In this document: positions 17,447 to 24,920 of the stretch, in pieces
How the letters are laid out: every line of letters starts with the position of its first letter
Position numbering within the stretch: position 1 is the stretch's first letter
From: Bacillota bacterium
GTDB lineage: Bacteria; Bacillota; Clostridia; Oscillospirales; Ruminococcaceae
Assembly (NCBI GenBank): GCA_023460035.1
Contig: JAEWRN010000042.1
Location: 1 to 64,000 of the forward strand
DNA length: 64,000 nt
Reading direction: 5' to 3'
Made by a program: the position numbers and the translations under genes
The notes under the pieces: generated by a model
The model's database searches: none
What the model saw: only the letters and a program-made list of their open reading frames with translations
What the model was told of the DNA's origin: nothing

Positions 17447-18726
17447 TGCGCGTCACCATCACCCCCGGCGCCGCGCGGGGCACCGTGCAGGTACCCACCT
17501 CTAAAAGCATTGCGCACCGCGCACTGCTGGCCGCCGCGCTGGCAAACGGCAGCAACACCCTTGCCGGGGTGACCCCCTCGCAGGATATTGACGCCACCTG
17601 CCGTGCCGCCGCCGCGCTGGGGGCTGCCGTCACAAAGCTGCCGGGCGGGCAGCTGCAAGTTGCGGGCACCGGCGTACTGGCAGCGCCAAACACGCCGGTA
17701 GACTGCGGCGAATCCGGCTCTACCCTGCGGTTTGTGCTGCCGCTGTTTGCGCTGGGTGGCAGCGAAGTGACCCTTACCGGGCACGGGCGGCTGCCCCAGC
17801 GCCCGCAGGGGGTGTACCAGGACCTTTTTGCGGCAAACGGCCTGCCGTTTGAAACCGGCCCCGCCGGGGTGCGCTTTCGCGGGCCGCTGCCCGCCGGGCA
17901 GTACCAAATCCCCGGCTGGGTCAGCTCGCAGTTTATCACCGGGCTGCTGTTCGCGCTGCCCCTTGCCGCCGGGGATTCTACCTTACAAATCGTGCCGCCG
18001 CTCGAATCGCGCCCGTACCTTGATTTGACGTTAGATGTGCTGCACCGCTTTGGCATCAAGGCCAGCTGGCAGGGCCCGCTGGCCCTTGCCATCCCCGGCG
18101 GGCAGCAGTACCGGCCGGTGCCGGGCTTTACGGTAGAGGCCGACTGGTCGCAGGCCGCCTTTTTTGCGGTGCTGGGGGCACTGGCCGGCAGCGTGTGCTG
18201 CACCGGCCTTGCCACAAACTCGCTGCAAGGCGATAAGGCGATTGCCGGCTTCCTCTCGCAAATGGGCGCTGCCGCCACCCAAAACGCCGGGGCGCTTTGC
18301 TGGAAAAAAACAGCGCTCAGCCCCTTGCGGGCCGACCTTGCCGACTGCCCGGACCTTGGCCCCATTTTAATGGCCGCCTGCTGTTTTGCGGCGGGCACGT
18401 CGCGCATCACAAACGCCGGGCGGCTGCGGCTGAAAGAGTCTGACCGCATTGCCGCCATGCAAGCAGAGCTTGCAAAGCTGGGCCTCACCGTGCAGTGCGA
18501 GGGCGATACCTTAACCATCCCCGGCAATGCAAACGGGCGCTGCACCGCCCCCGGTGTGCCGCTGCAATGCTGGGGCGACCACCGCATTGCCATGGCGCTG
18601 GCCGTGGCGGCCACCCGGGCCGACGGCCCGGTGACGCTGCTGGGGGCCGAAGCGGTAGAAAAATCGTACCCGCACTTTTTTGTTGACCTGCAACAAACTG
18701 GAATAAAGGTGGAGATAGAGCAATGA
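17446..18726 (+). CDS. aroA: 3-phosphoshikimate 1-carboxyvinyltransferase (EPSP synthase)
   Basis: A 426-residue EPSP synthase transferring enolpyruvyl from PEP to shikimate-3-phosphate. Family motifs are PTSKSIAHRALLAAALANG at the N-terminus, CGESGSTLRF near residue 88, GRLPQRP near 108, VSSQFITGLLFALPL near 157, LRLKESDRIAAMQAEL near 325 and DHRIAMALAVAA near 380. The LPQRP segment is close to the glyphosate-sensitive class I form. Class was judged from short motifs only. It starts within the stop of aroF and overlaps tyrA by four bases. Confidence 0.96.
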   Translation: MRVTITPGAARGTVQVPTSKSIAHRALLAAALANGSNTLAGVTPSQDIDATCRAAAALGAAVTKLPGGQLQVAGTGVLAAPNTPVDCGESGSTLRFVLPLFALGGSEVTLTGHGRLPQRPQGVYQDLFAANGLPFETGPAGVRFRGPLPAGQYQIPGWVSSQFITGLLFALPLAAGDSTLQIVPPLESRPYLDLTLDVLHRFGIKASWQGPLALAIPGGQQYRPVPGFTVEADWSQAAFFAVLGALAGSVCCTGLATNSLQGDKAIAGFLSQMGAAATQNAGALCWKKTALSPLRADLADCPDLGPILMAACCFAAGTSRITNAGRLRLKESDRIAAMQAELAKLGLTVQCEGDTLTIPGNANGRCTAPGVPLQCWGDHRIAMALAVAATRADGPVTLLGAEAVEKSYPHFFVDLQQTGIKVEIEQ

Positions 18727-19595
18727 AACCAGAGGATACCCGATTTACCATCGTCGGCCTTGGGCTGATTGGCGGCAGCTACGCGCGCGGCCTGACTAAA
18801 AAGGGCTTTTGCGTTGACGCCATCGATACCAATGCCGACAGCATACGCTATGCGCTGGGCGAAAAAATCATCTGCCGCGGTGCCACCGCACCGGACGCGG
18901 CACTGCTGGCCGAAGCCGACATTGTCATTTTGGCGCTGTACCCCACCACGATGATCGACTGGGTGCGCGAGCACCAGCACCTGCTTCGCCCCGACACCTT
19001 GCTCACAGATGTGTCGGGCGTCAAATGCCACGTGCTGGACACGATACAGGGCTTTTTGCGCGACGACCTTGAGCTGATTGGCAGCCACCCAATGGCCGGG
19101 CGCGAGGTTTATGGCGTGCAAAACAGCGACGAGCGCATTTTTGCCCCTGCGAATTTTATTGTCACCCCCACCGCCAAAAATACCCCCGCGGGCATTGCCG
19201 CGGCACATGAGATTGGCAAGCTGCTGAATTTCCACACGGTGGTCGAGCTGGACCCGCGCACCCACGACGAGATGATTGCCTTTGTCTCACAGCTCACCCA
19301 CGCCATTGCCGTCAGCCTGATGACCTGCAACGACGACCAAAACCTGCAAAACTACACCGGCGATTCGTTTCGCGACCTCACCCGCATTGCGCGCATCAAC
19401 GAGACAATGTGGAGCGAATTGTTTTTGCTCAACCGCGGGCCGCTGATTGAGCAGATTGACAGCTTTACGGCCGAGCTGCTGAAAATGCGGGGCTTTTTGC
19501 AGCAGGGCGACCGCGCCGCGCTGGAGGAGATGTTTCGCCATTCCACAAAGCGCCGGGCGCTGTTTGACCGCCCCGCCGTGCCAAAAGAAAATTGA
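18723..19595 (+). CDS. tyrA: Prephenate dehydrogenase
   Basis: A 290-residue NAD(P)-dependent enzyme oxidatively decarboxylating prephenate to 4-hydroxyphenylpyruvate, the tyrosine precursor. The Rossmann motif GLGLIGGSYARGL is at residues 13-25. The conserved GSHPMAGREVYG segment near residue 120 carries the catalytic His, and FVSQLTHAIAV near 188 supplies the second conserved His region. No chorismate mutase or ACT domain is fused, so feedback control by Tyr probably lies elsewhere, consistent with the transcript-level attenuator. It is the last gene of the operon. I found no clear terminator between it and the next promoter, 20 bases on. Confidence 0.93.
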   Translation: MKPEDTRFTIVGLGLIGGSYARGLTKKGFCVDAIDTNADSIRYALGEKIICRGATAPDAALLAEADIVILALYPTTMIDWVREHQHLLRPDTLLTDVSGVKCHVLDTIQGFLRDDLELIGSHPMAGREVYGVQNSDERIFAPANFIVTPTAKNTPAGIAAAHEIGKLLNFHTVVELDPRTHDEMIAFVSQLTHAIAVSLMTCNDDQNLQNYTGDSFRDLTRIARINETMWSELFLLNRGPLIEQIDSFTAELLKMRGFLQQGDRAALEEMFRHSTKRRALFDRPAVPKEN

Positions 19596-19615
19596 TAAAA
19601 ATTTCACACTTCGCC

Positions 19616-19644
19616 TTGTATTCCGCCACCGCTTTCGCTATAAT
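19616..19644 (+). promoter_or_regulatory. Predicted promoter of the TM1266/ABC/radical-SAM unit
   Basis: TTGTAT (19616-19621), 17-base spacer, perfect TATAAT (19639-19644). Transcription would begin near 19651, giving about 225 bases of leader before the first gene. Confidence 0.7.
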
Positions 19645-19651
19645 GAGTTTG

Positions 19652-19800
19652 TAACTCGACCCCAAAGGCATTCTGCGGGGAAGAGCGGTACCGGCAGCAC
19701 AAGACCTGACGCGCCGGGGCCTTTGGCCCGGGTGGAAAGGCGGAGTGAAAATCACGATAGTACCAAGGGCCTTTTGGGGCCTTTGTTTGCGAACGATTTT
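19652..19800 (+). ncRNA. Structured leader RNA, unassigned riboswitch-like element
   Basis: Hand folding gives a closing helix P1 (CCCCAAAGGC 19660-19669 with GCCTTTTGGGG 19769-19779, one bulged U). Nested within it are P2 (GGTAC 19687-19691 / GTACC 19760-19764), P3 (19692-19695 / 19713-19716), P4 (GGGCC-TTT-GGCCC, 19717-19729, sharing its edge with P3) and P5 (GTGA-AAA-TCAC, 19745-19755). That is a multibranched aptamer-like domain, followed by a terminator. Alternative pairings exist: 19660-19663 with 19777-19780 or, locally, with GGGG at 19677-19680; and 19710-19715 with the terminator 3' arm at 19812-19817. I could not match it to the T-box, TPP, SAM, cobalamin, FMN, lysine, glycine, purine, ZTP, preQ1 or c-di-GMP cores from memory. 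Ligand unknown. Confidence 0.6.
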
Positions 19801-19825
19801 CCGCGCCTTCGGGCGCGGTTTTTTT
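19801..19825 (+). terminator. Leader terminator before the TM1266-type gene
   Basis: CCGCGCC-TTCG-GGCGCGG followed by seven T. It stands between the promoter and the first gene, so it acts as an attenuator rather than an end-of-operon terminator. Confidence 0.9.
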
Positions 19826-19874
19826 ATTGCCCGCGCCCATGGGTGCTGCACATCAGCCGAAAGGGGGAAGTTTT

Positions 19875-20138
19875 CTGGAAAGTCGTCTTTCTGTCATCAG
19901 CATTCTGGTAGAGGACCGCGCGTCCTCTGCCAAAATCAACGACCTGCTGCACGATTGCGGCGAATACATCGTCGGCCGCATGGGCCTGCCGTACAAAGAG
20001 CGCGGGCTGTCGGTCATCTGCGTTGTGATTGACGCACCCGGCGATGTCACCAGCGCCCTCTCCGGCAAGCTGGGCATGCTGCCCGGCGTCACCGCAAAAA
20101 CGGTGACCTCGAAAGCGCCGGTGCTGCCCAAAGACTAG
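19875..20138 (+). CDS. TM1266 family putative [FeFe]-hydrogenase system regulator
   Basis: A small (87-residue) ACT/NikR-C-like protein of the TM1266 family, recognised from SVISILVEDR, INDLLHDCGEYIVGRMGLP, ERGLSVICVVIDAP and ALSGKLGMLPGV. Family members are linked by context to [FeFe] hydrogenase maturation and are thought to bind a small ligand; the mechanism is unproven and no DNA-binding domain is present. Conserved similarity begins at residue 2. The best-placed start is CTG 19875, seven bases after AAGGGGG. ATG 19839 and TTG 19827 are in frame but lack a ribosome site and abut the terminator. It is the first gene of a unit with an ABC importer and a radical SAM enzyme. Confidence 0.85.
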   Translation: MESRLSVISILVEDRASSAKINDLLHDCGEYIVGRMGLPYKERGLSVICVVIDAPGDVTSALSGKLGMLPGVTAKTVTSKAPVLPKD

Positions 20139-20182
20139 CAGCCCGGCAATCCGACCTATTTTAATGGAAGAAGGAGAACCCC

Positions 20183-21232
20183 ATGAAAAAACTGCTTGCT
20201 CTTGTTCTGTCGCTGGCCCTTGCGGCGTCGGCCCTTGCCAGCTGCGGCACCGCCGCCAGCTCCTCTGCTGCTGCCTCTGTGCCCGCCTCTTCTGCGGCGG
20301 TATCGTCCTCTGCCCCCGCCGCGTCGTCGACGCCGGTCACCCCCGTTGACATGCGCATTGCCGGGCTGAAAGGCCCCACCTCGATGGGCATGGTAAAGCT
20401 GATGCAGGACGCCGAGGACGGCACTGCCAAAAACAACTACACCTTTACGATTGCCGGCTCGGCCGACGAGATTACCCCGAAGCTGACGCAGGGCGAGCTG
20501 GACATTGCCGCCGTGCCCGCCAACCTTGCCGCCGTGCTGTACAACAACACCAAGGGTGCCGTGCAACTGCTGGCCGTCAACACGCTGGGCGTGATTTATA
20601 TTGTGGAAAAAGGCGACAGTGTGCAGTCGCTGGCCGATTTGAAGGGCAAAACCATTTACGCCACCGGCAAGGGCTCCACGCCGGAATACGCGCTGAAATA
20701 CATTTTAAGCAAAAACGGCATTGACCCCGACAAAGACGTGACCATTGAGTGGAAAACCGAGCCCACCGAAGTGGTGCAGACTTTAGCGCAGGCCGACGGC
20801 GCGATTGCCATGCTGCCGCAGCCGTATGTCACCGTGGCACAGGGCCAGGTAGAGGGCCTGCGCGTTGCGGTGGATTTGAACCAGGCTTGGAACGACCTTG
20901 ACAACGGCAGCCTGTTTTTGACCGGCGTGCTGGTGGTGCGCACCGAGTTTGCCAAAGAGCACCCGGAGCAGATTGACGCGTTTTTAAAAGAGTATGAAGC
21001 TTCGACCCAGTGGGTGAACGCCAATGTGGCCGACGCCGCACAGCTGGTGGAAAAATACGACATTGTAAAAGCCGCCGTGGCTGAAAAGGCCATCCCCGCC
21101 TGCAACATCACCTACCTTGCCGGGCAGCAGATGAAGGACGCGACCACCGGCTACCTGCAAGTGCTGTTTGACCAAAACCCGAAGTCGGTCGGCGGCCAGT
21201 TGCCGGATGACGGCTTCTATTATGGCGCCTAA
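20183..21232 (+). CDS. ABC transporter substrate-binding lipoprotein (NitT/TauT-like)
   Basis: A 349-residue exported lipoprotein with signal peptide MKKLLALVLSLALAASA and lipobox LASC (Cys near residue 21). A Ser/Ala-rich spacer and a periplasmic-binding-like domain of the SsuA/THI5 type follow. It begins with an SMGMVKLMQDAED-type helix and has ADEITPKLTQGELDIAAVPANLAA, a phrase shared with nitrate/sulfonate/pyrimidine-precursor binders. AAGAAGGAG precedes ATG 20183. With the adjacent permease and ATPase it forms a complete importer. Relatives bind taurine, nitrate, hydroxymethylpyrimidine or riboflavin. The ligand here is unknown, but the downstream radical SAM gene suggests a substrate or cofactor precursor for that enzyme. 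Confidence 0.88.
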   Translation: MKKLLALVLSLALAASALASCGTAASSSAAASVPASSAAVSSSAPAASSTPVTPVDMRIAGLKGPTSMGMVKLMQDAEDGTAKNNYTFTIAGSADEITPKLTQGELDIAAVPANLAAVLYNNTKGAVQLLAVNTLGVIYIVEKGDSVQSLADLKGKTIYATGKGSTPEYALKYILSKNGIDPDKDVTIEWKTEPTEVVQTLAQADGAIAMLPQPYVTVAQGQVEGLRVAVDLNQAWNDLDNGSLFLTGVLVVRTEFAKEHPEQIDAFLKEYEASTQWVNANVADAAQLVEKYDIVKAAVAEKAIPACNITYLAGQQMKDATTGYLQVLFDQNPKSVGGQLPDDGFYYGA

Positions 21233-21977
21233 GTTTACAAAGTGGCACAGGCTCGCAGCGGTGGGCCTGGCCCTTTGCGTCTGGCAGCTTGCGGCTGTTT
21301 TGCTGGCAAGCCCGCTGCTGCTGGTCACCCCGGTACAGGTAGCCCAGCGTTTGGGGCAACTGCTGGGCGAAGGTGATTTTTACGCCTCGGTTGGCTTTTC
21401 GCTGGCACGCATCATCGCCGGGTTTTTGCTGGGGCTAGCAGCCGGCAGCCTGCTAGCGGTACTGGCCAGCCGCTGGCCGCTGGCCGAGGTGCTGCTTTGG
21501 CCGTATATCACCGCCATCAAAACCACCCCGGTCGCCTCGTTTATCATCTTGTGCCTCATCTGGCTGGACTCTGCCAACCTCTCTGTTTTTATTGCCTTTT
21601 TAATGGTGGTGCCCATCGTCTACACCAACCTGCTGGAGGGTATTCGCGAAACCGACCCAAAGCTGCTGCAAATGGCGCGGGTGTTTGGCGTGCGCCCGCT
21701 GCGCCGGGTGCTGTACATTTACCTGCCGCAACTGCGCCCCTACCTGCTTACCGCCGCCAGCGTTTCGCTGGGCCTGTCGTGGAAGGCGGGCATCGCGGCC
21801 GAGGTCATCGGCATCCCGGAGGGGTCGATTGGCGAGCGGCTGTACGAGGCAAAGGTGTACCTCAGCTCGGCCGACCTGTTTGCGTGGACAGTGGTCATCA
21901 TTGCCATCAGTATTTTATTTGAAAAACTGTTTTTGTTGCTGTTGCAGCGCGGTTATGCCCGCCTGCAACGGCGCTAA
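21222..21977 (+). CDS. ABC transporter permease (NitT/TauT-like)
   Basis: A 251-residue inner-membrane permease with about six helices. It carries the cytoplasmic EAA loop that contacts the ATPase, seen as EGIRETDPKLLQMARVFG near residue 145 and followed by LPQLRPYLLTAASVSLGLSWKAGIAAEVIG, typical of SsuC/ThiX-type permeases. The start at 21222 (MAPKFTKW) overlaps the end of the binding-protein gene by 11 bases. No strong ribosome site is visible, so translational coupling is likely; in-frame ATGs at 21168 and 21207 are alternatives. It works with the neighbouring binding lipoprotein and ATPase. Confidence 0.88.
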   Translation: MAPKFTKWHRLAAVGLALCVWQLAAVLLASPLLLVTPVQVAQRLGQLLGEGDFYASVGFSLARIIAGFLLGLAAGSLLAVLASRWPLAEVLLWPYITAIKTTPVASFIILCLIWLDSANLSVFIAFLMVVPIVYTNLLEGIRETDPKLLQMARVFGVRPLRRVLYIYLPQLRPYLLTAASVSLGLSWKAGIAAEVIGIPEGSIGERLYEAKVYLSSADLFAWTVVIIAISILFEKLFLLLLQRGYARLQRR

Positions 21978-22000
21978 CGCTGCCGAAAGGGGGGCTGTGC

Positions 22001-22594
22001 GTGCAAGACATTGTGCTGGACCGTATTTGCAAAAGCTTTGACGGCACCCCGGTGCTGCAAAATATCAGCGCCGTGCTGCCCGCCGGGCAGATTACCTGCC
22101 TGATGGGCCCCTCGGGCTGCGGCAAAACGACGCTGGTGAATATCCTGCTGGGCCTGCTGCCCGCCGACAGTGGCACCATGACCGGCCTGCCGCGGCGGCT
22201 TTCTGCCGTGTTTCAAGAGGACCGCCTGCTGGAAGAGTTTTCGGCCACGCTGAACGCGGGCTTTGCAAACCCCAAATTGCCGCGTGCCGTGGTGCGCAAC
22301 CACTTAAAAGCAGTGGGCCTTGCCGATGCCGCCGACAGCCCGGCAGGTACCCTTTCGGGCGGCATGAAACGCCGGGTGGCGATTGTGCGTGCCGTGCTGG
22401 CAACTGCCGATTTTTTGGTGCTGGACGAACCGTTTAAAGGGCTGGACGATGACACCCGGCGGCTGGTGATGGACTATTTAATGGCCGAAACCCGCGGCAA
22501 AACCCTGCTGGTGGTCACCCACAGCGCGCGTGAAGCCGCTATTCTTGGGGGCACGCTGCTACGCCTTGCCCCCATTGCCCCCACAGGAGAATAA
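22001..22594 (+). CDS. ABC transporter ATP-binding protein (NitT/TauT-like)
   Basis: A 197-residue nucleotide-binding subunit, shorter than the usual 240-260 residues. It retains Walker A (GPSGCGKTT, near residue 37), Q-loop (FQEDRLL), signature LSGGMKRR near 117, Walker B (FLVLDEPFKGLD) and H-loop (VVTHSAREA), so it should be catalytically competent. It lacks the C-terminal extension of SsuB/TauB. The start is GTG 22001, with AAAGGGGGG eight bases upstream. It follows the permease by 23 bases and ends one base before the radical SAM gene. Confidence 0.9.
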   Translation: MQDIVLDRICKSFDGTPVLQNISAVLPAGQITCLMGPSGCGKTTLVNILLGLLPADSGTMTGLPRRLSAVFQEDRLLEEFSATLNAGFANPKLPRAVVRNHLKAVGLADAADSPAGTLSGGMKRRVAIVRAVLATADFLVLDEPFKGLDDDTRRLVMDYLMAETRGKTLLVVTHSAREAAILGGTLLRLAPIAPTGE

Positions 22595-22595
22595 A

Positions 22596-23573
22596 ATGAA
22601 TCAATACACAAAAAAAGAGCTGGTGGAACTGCTGACGATTCCCGCCGATGCGTTTGCCGCCGACATTACCCCCGCCGCAAAGCAGGTGCACATTGCCCAA
22701 AACGGCAACCGGCTGACGGCCACCGCCATGCTGGGCTATACAAATATCTGCAAAAACCAGTGCCTTTACTGCGGCATGCGCGCGGCAAACCACACGCTGC
22801 CCCGCTACCGGCTTACCCCCGACGAGATTATGGCCCTTGCAGACGCCGCTATCAACAGCGGGCTGCGGCGGATTTTTTTGATTGCGGGCGAAGACCCGAA
22901 CTACGGCTTTGACCGGTTGGTGCAAACGGTGGCCGCGCTGAAAGCAAAGGGCTTTTACATCAGCCTTGCCTGCGGCGAATTTGGCCTTGCCGAGTTTCGC
23001 GCGCTGCACGACGCCGGGGCCGACGAATATGTGCTGAAGTTTGAAATGTCCGACCGGGACGACTTTAACCGGCTGAACCCCAGCACCGACTACAACCGCA
23101 GGCTGCAAGGCTGTGCGCTGGTAAAACAGGCCGGCATGCAGCTGGCGTCCGGCAACATTGTCGATTACCCCGGTGCCACACCCGAAAAAATTGCAAATGA
23201 CATTTTGCTGATGCGCGAGCTGGAGATCAGCTGGGCACCGGTGATTTCGTACCTGCCCACCCAAAACACCCCGCTTGCCGCAGAGGGCGGGCCCGGCAGC
23301 CGCGATTTGCTGCGGCGTGAAATTTCAATTTTGCGGCTGATGATGCCAAAGGTGAACATCAGCGCCCAGCAACCCGGCGACGATTTGACGCAGGGCCTTG
23401 GCGGCGAACAGGGCAACCTTGCGGCCCTTGCCGCCGGCGGCAACTTTTTGTTTGCCGACCTGCTGCCCTCCGCAAAGGCCGAGGCGTTTCACGTGGTGGA
23501 CCACCGCGCGGTGCAGGGCCTTGCACACATTGAAACAATGGCCCGCCTTGCCGGCATGACCCTCACTTTTTAA
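22596..23573 (+). CDS. HydE-like radical SAM protein
   Basis: A 325-residue radical SAM enzyme of the BioB/HydE/PylB group. The cluster motif CX3CX2C appears as CKNQCLYC (about residue 51-58), in the HydE-like context YTNICKNQCLYCGMR. RYRLTPDEIM, GEDPNYGFD and a HydE-like barrel follow (ISLACGEF, AGADEYVLKFEMSD, FNRLNPSTDYNRRL, GNIVDYPGATPEKIAND). It differs from canonical HydE later on: the GPFIPH segment is replaced by VISYLPTQNTPL, and the Gly-Ala-Asn-rich C-terminal region is missing. It may be HydE proper or a paralogue acting on a different imported substrate. HydF and HydG are not in the window. ATG 22596 follows AGGAG. A bidirectional terminator lies downstream. Confidence 0.75.
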   Translation: MNQYTKKELVELLTIPADAFAADITPAAKQVHIAQNGNRLTATAMLGYTNICKNQCLYCGMRAANHTLPRYRLTPDEIMALADAAINSGLRRIFLIAGEDPNYGFDRLVQTVAALKAKGFYISLACGEFGLAEFRALHDAGADEYVLKFEMSDRDDFNRLNPSTDYNRRLQGCALVKQAGMQLASGNIVDYPGATPEKIANDILLMRELEISWAPVISYLPTQNTPLAAEGGPGSRDLLRREISILRLMMPKVNISAQQPGDDLTQGLGGEQGNLAALAAGGNFLFADLLPSAKAEAFHVVDHRAVQGLAHIETMARLAGMTLTF

Positions 23574-23632
23574 CTTATCAACCCCGCCGCCGGTGCGGCA
23601 TGCCCTTTTTGCGCGTTTGCGCGCCAGACAAC

Positions 23633-23668
23633 ACGAAGGCCCCGCCGGTTACCCGGCGGGGCCTTCGT
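23633..23668 (+). terminator. Bidirectional terminator
   Basis: A 16-bp inverted repeat (ACGAAGGCCCCGCCGG and its complement, loop of about four bases) between the convergent radical SAM and nitroreductase genes. Confidence 0.8.
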
Positions 23669-23690
23669 GCGTTATTTTTGCGGTTGCGGG

Positions 23691-24209
23691 TCACACCCGC
23701 ACAATGTAATCCTCTTTGCGGGGCTTTGCTGCGGGGGTTTCGGCGGCATAACCCAAAATGCAGTGTGCCACACCGGCGTAGTTCTGCGGGATGCCCCACT
23801 TTGCCATCAGTGCCTTGCCTTCTTCGCTTTCAAACACCGGGCGCGCGCGGTGAATCCAGCACGAGCCCAGCCCCACATCGTGTGCGGCCAGCATCAGGTT
23901 TGCCATCACCAGCGTGCCATCCTCGAGCCAGGTGGGGCGGGTGGTGTCGGCAAATACCACCACCACGGTGGGCGCACCGTAAAACGGGTCGCCCATACCG
24001 CCCAAAATGCCGGCGTTCAGCTTTGACAGCTGCGCAACCGTCTCTTTGTCCTGCACGACGACCATTTTGGGGGACTGGCGGCCCATGCCGGTGGGGGCAA
24101 AGGTACCCGCCTGCAACACGGCGTTTAGTGCTTCGTCACTGATCTGCCGGGGTTCATAAGCGCGGATGCTGCGGCGCTCGCGCATACATTTTAATACTTC
24201 AGAATCCAT
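23691..24209 (-). CDS. Nitroreductase family protein
   Basis: A 172-residue FMN-dependent nitroreductase fold protein, probably an NAD(P)H-linked oxidoreductase of unknown natural substrate. The N-terminal FMN contact is RERRSIRAYEPRQIS (the R-R-S-x-R pattern), followed by AGTFAPTGMGRQSPKMVVVQ. The C-terminal flavin region is GLGSCWIHRARPVFES and ILGYAAETPAAKPRK. It is shorter than many family members but matches the compact clostridial type. ATG 24209 has a weak purine-rich site upstream. It is transcribed alone. Confidence 0.88.
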   Translation of the reverse strand: MDSEVLKCMRERRSIRAYEPRQISDEALNAVLQAGTFAPTGMGRQSPKMVVVQDKETVAQLSKLNAGILGGMGDPFYGAPTVVVVFADTTRPTWLEDGTLVMANLMLAAHDVGLGSCWIHRARPVFESEEGKALMAKWGIPQNYAGVAHCILGYAAETPAAKPRKEDYIVRV

Positions 24210-24300
24210 GGTGAATTGCCTCGCTTTCTGTTTACAGCTTATCTTTTATTATACCACGGCCCCGCGGCGCGGGCAATTTGCCAGCCTAAAAAAACAGGGC

Positions 24301-24328
24301 TTGACAAAGTATAGCGTTTTAGTATAAT
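24301..24328 (+). promoter_or_regulatory. Predicted promoter of the rhodanese lipoprotein
   Basis: A perfect TTGACA (24301-24306), 16-base spacer and a perfect TATAAT (24323-24328). The gene begins at 24406. Confidence 0.8.
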
Positions 24329-24405
24329 ATTTGTATATTATAATATACAAATATAGTCTAGTTTATTACACCTCTGCCCCGTGCAGAAAGAAAGGAACTT
24401 TGCTT

Positions 24406-24849
24406 ATGAAAAAGTTATTACCGCTGTTGCTGGCCGCCGTATTGCTGCTGGCCGGTTGCACCTCTACCGCAGGGTCTGCCGGCACCGGCAGTTCCACCGC
24501 GGCTTCGGCCTCTGGCAGCAGTAACGCCGCCACCTACCAGAAGATTACCCCCGAAGAGGCACAGCAGATGCTGCAAGACCAGCCGGACGCCATTTTGCTG
24601 GACGTTCGCACGCAGGAAGAATACGACACCCAGCACATTGAGGGCGCAACATTGTTGACCGACAGCGACATTGCTAGCCGCGCCGCCGACGTGCTGCCGG
24701 ACAAAGACGCGGTGATACTGGTTTACTGCCGCAGCGGGCGGCGCAGTGCGGCCTCCTCGCAGCAGTTGGCCGAGCTGGGCTACACCAACGTGTACGACTT
24801 TGGCGGCATTATTGACTGGCCTTACGGCGTTGTGACCGGCGACAACTAA
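24406..24849 (+). CDS. Rhodanese-like domain lipoprotein
   Basis: A 147-residue exported lipoprotein. The signal peptide MKKLLPLLLAAVLLLAGC ends in lipobox LAGC. A low-complexity Ser/Ala/Gly spacer (residues 19-45) follows, then a rhodanese domain: LDVRTQEEYDTQHIEGA near residue 65 and the active-site loop YCRSGRRSAASS near 108, with the persulfide-forming Cys. Extracellular rhodaneses may handle sulfane sulfur or cyanide, but the physiological substrate is unknown. ATG 24406 follows AAAGGAAC; an in-frame ATG at 24331 would remove the signal peptide character. It is monocistronic with a strong promoter. Confidence 0.9.
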   Translation: MKKLLPLLLAAVLLLAGCTSTAGSAGTGSSTAASASGSSNAATYQKITPEEAQQMLQDQPDAILLDVRTQEEYDTQHIEGATLLTDSDIASRAADVLPDKDAVILVYCRSGRRSAASSQQLAELGYTNVYDFGGIIDWPYGVVTGDN

Positions 24850-24920
24850 ACCCAAAAGCAGCAAAGCAGGCTTACTGCAACAAAGCTGCAATTCATTCTA
24901 ACAAACTTACCGTTTCTGGC

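Noticed and set aside
17319..19265. Long open frame (648 codons) on the minus strand opposite aroA and tyrA
   Set aside because: It is the GC-rich antisense shadow of aroA/tyrA; the forward genes have complete family motifs, while the antisense product is low-complexity and has no ribosome site or domain.
19652..19800. T-box or TPP riboswitch before the TM1266-type gene
   Set aside because: The T-box core (TGGNACCGCG) and the TPP core (CTGAGA with ACCTGATC) are absent; the element was left unassigned.
22596..23573. Biotin synthase annotation for the radical SAM gene
   Set aside because: The CX3CX2C context and the GEDPNYGFD and AGADEYVLKFEM segments are HydE-like, and no bio genes are nearby.
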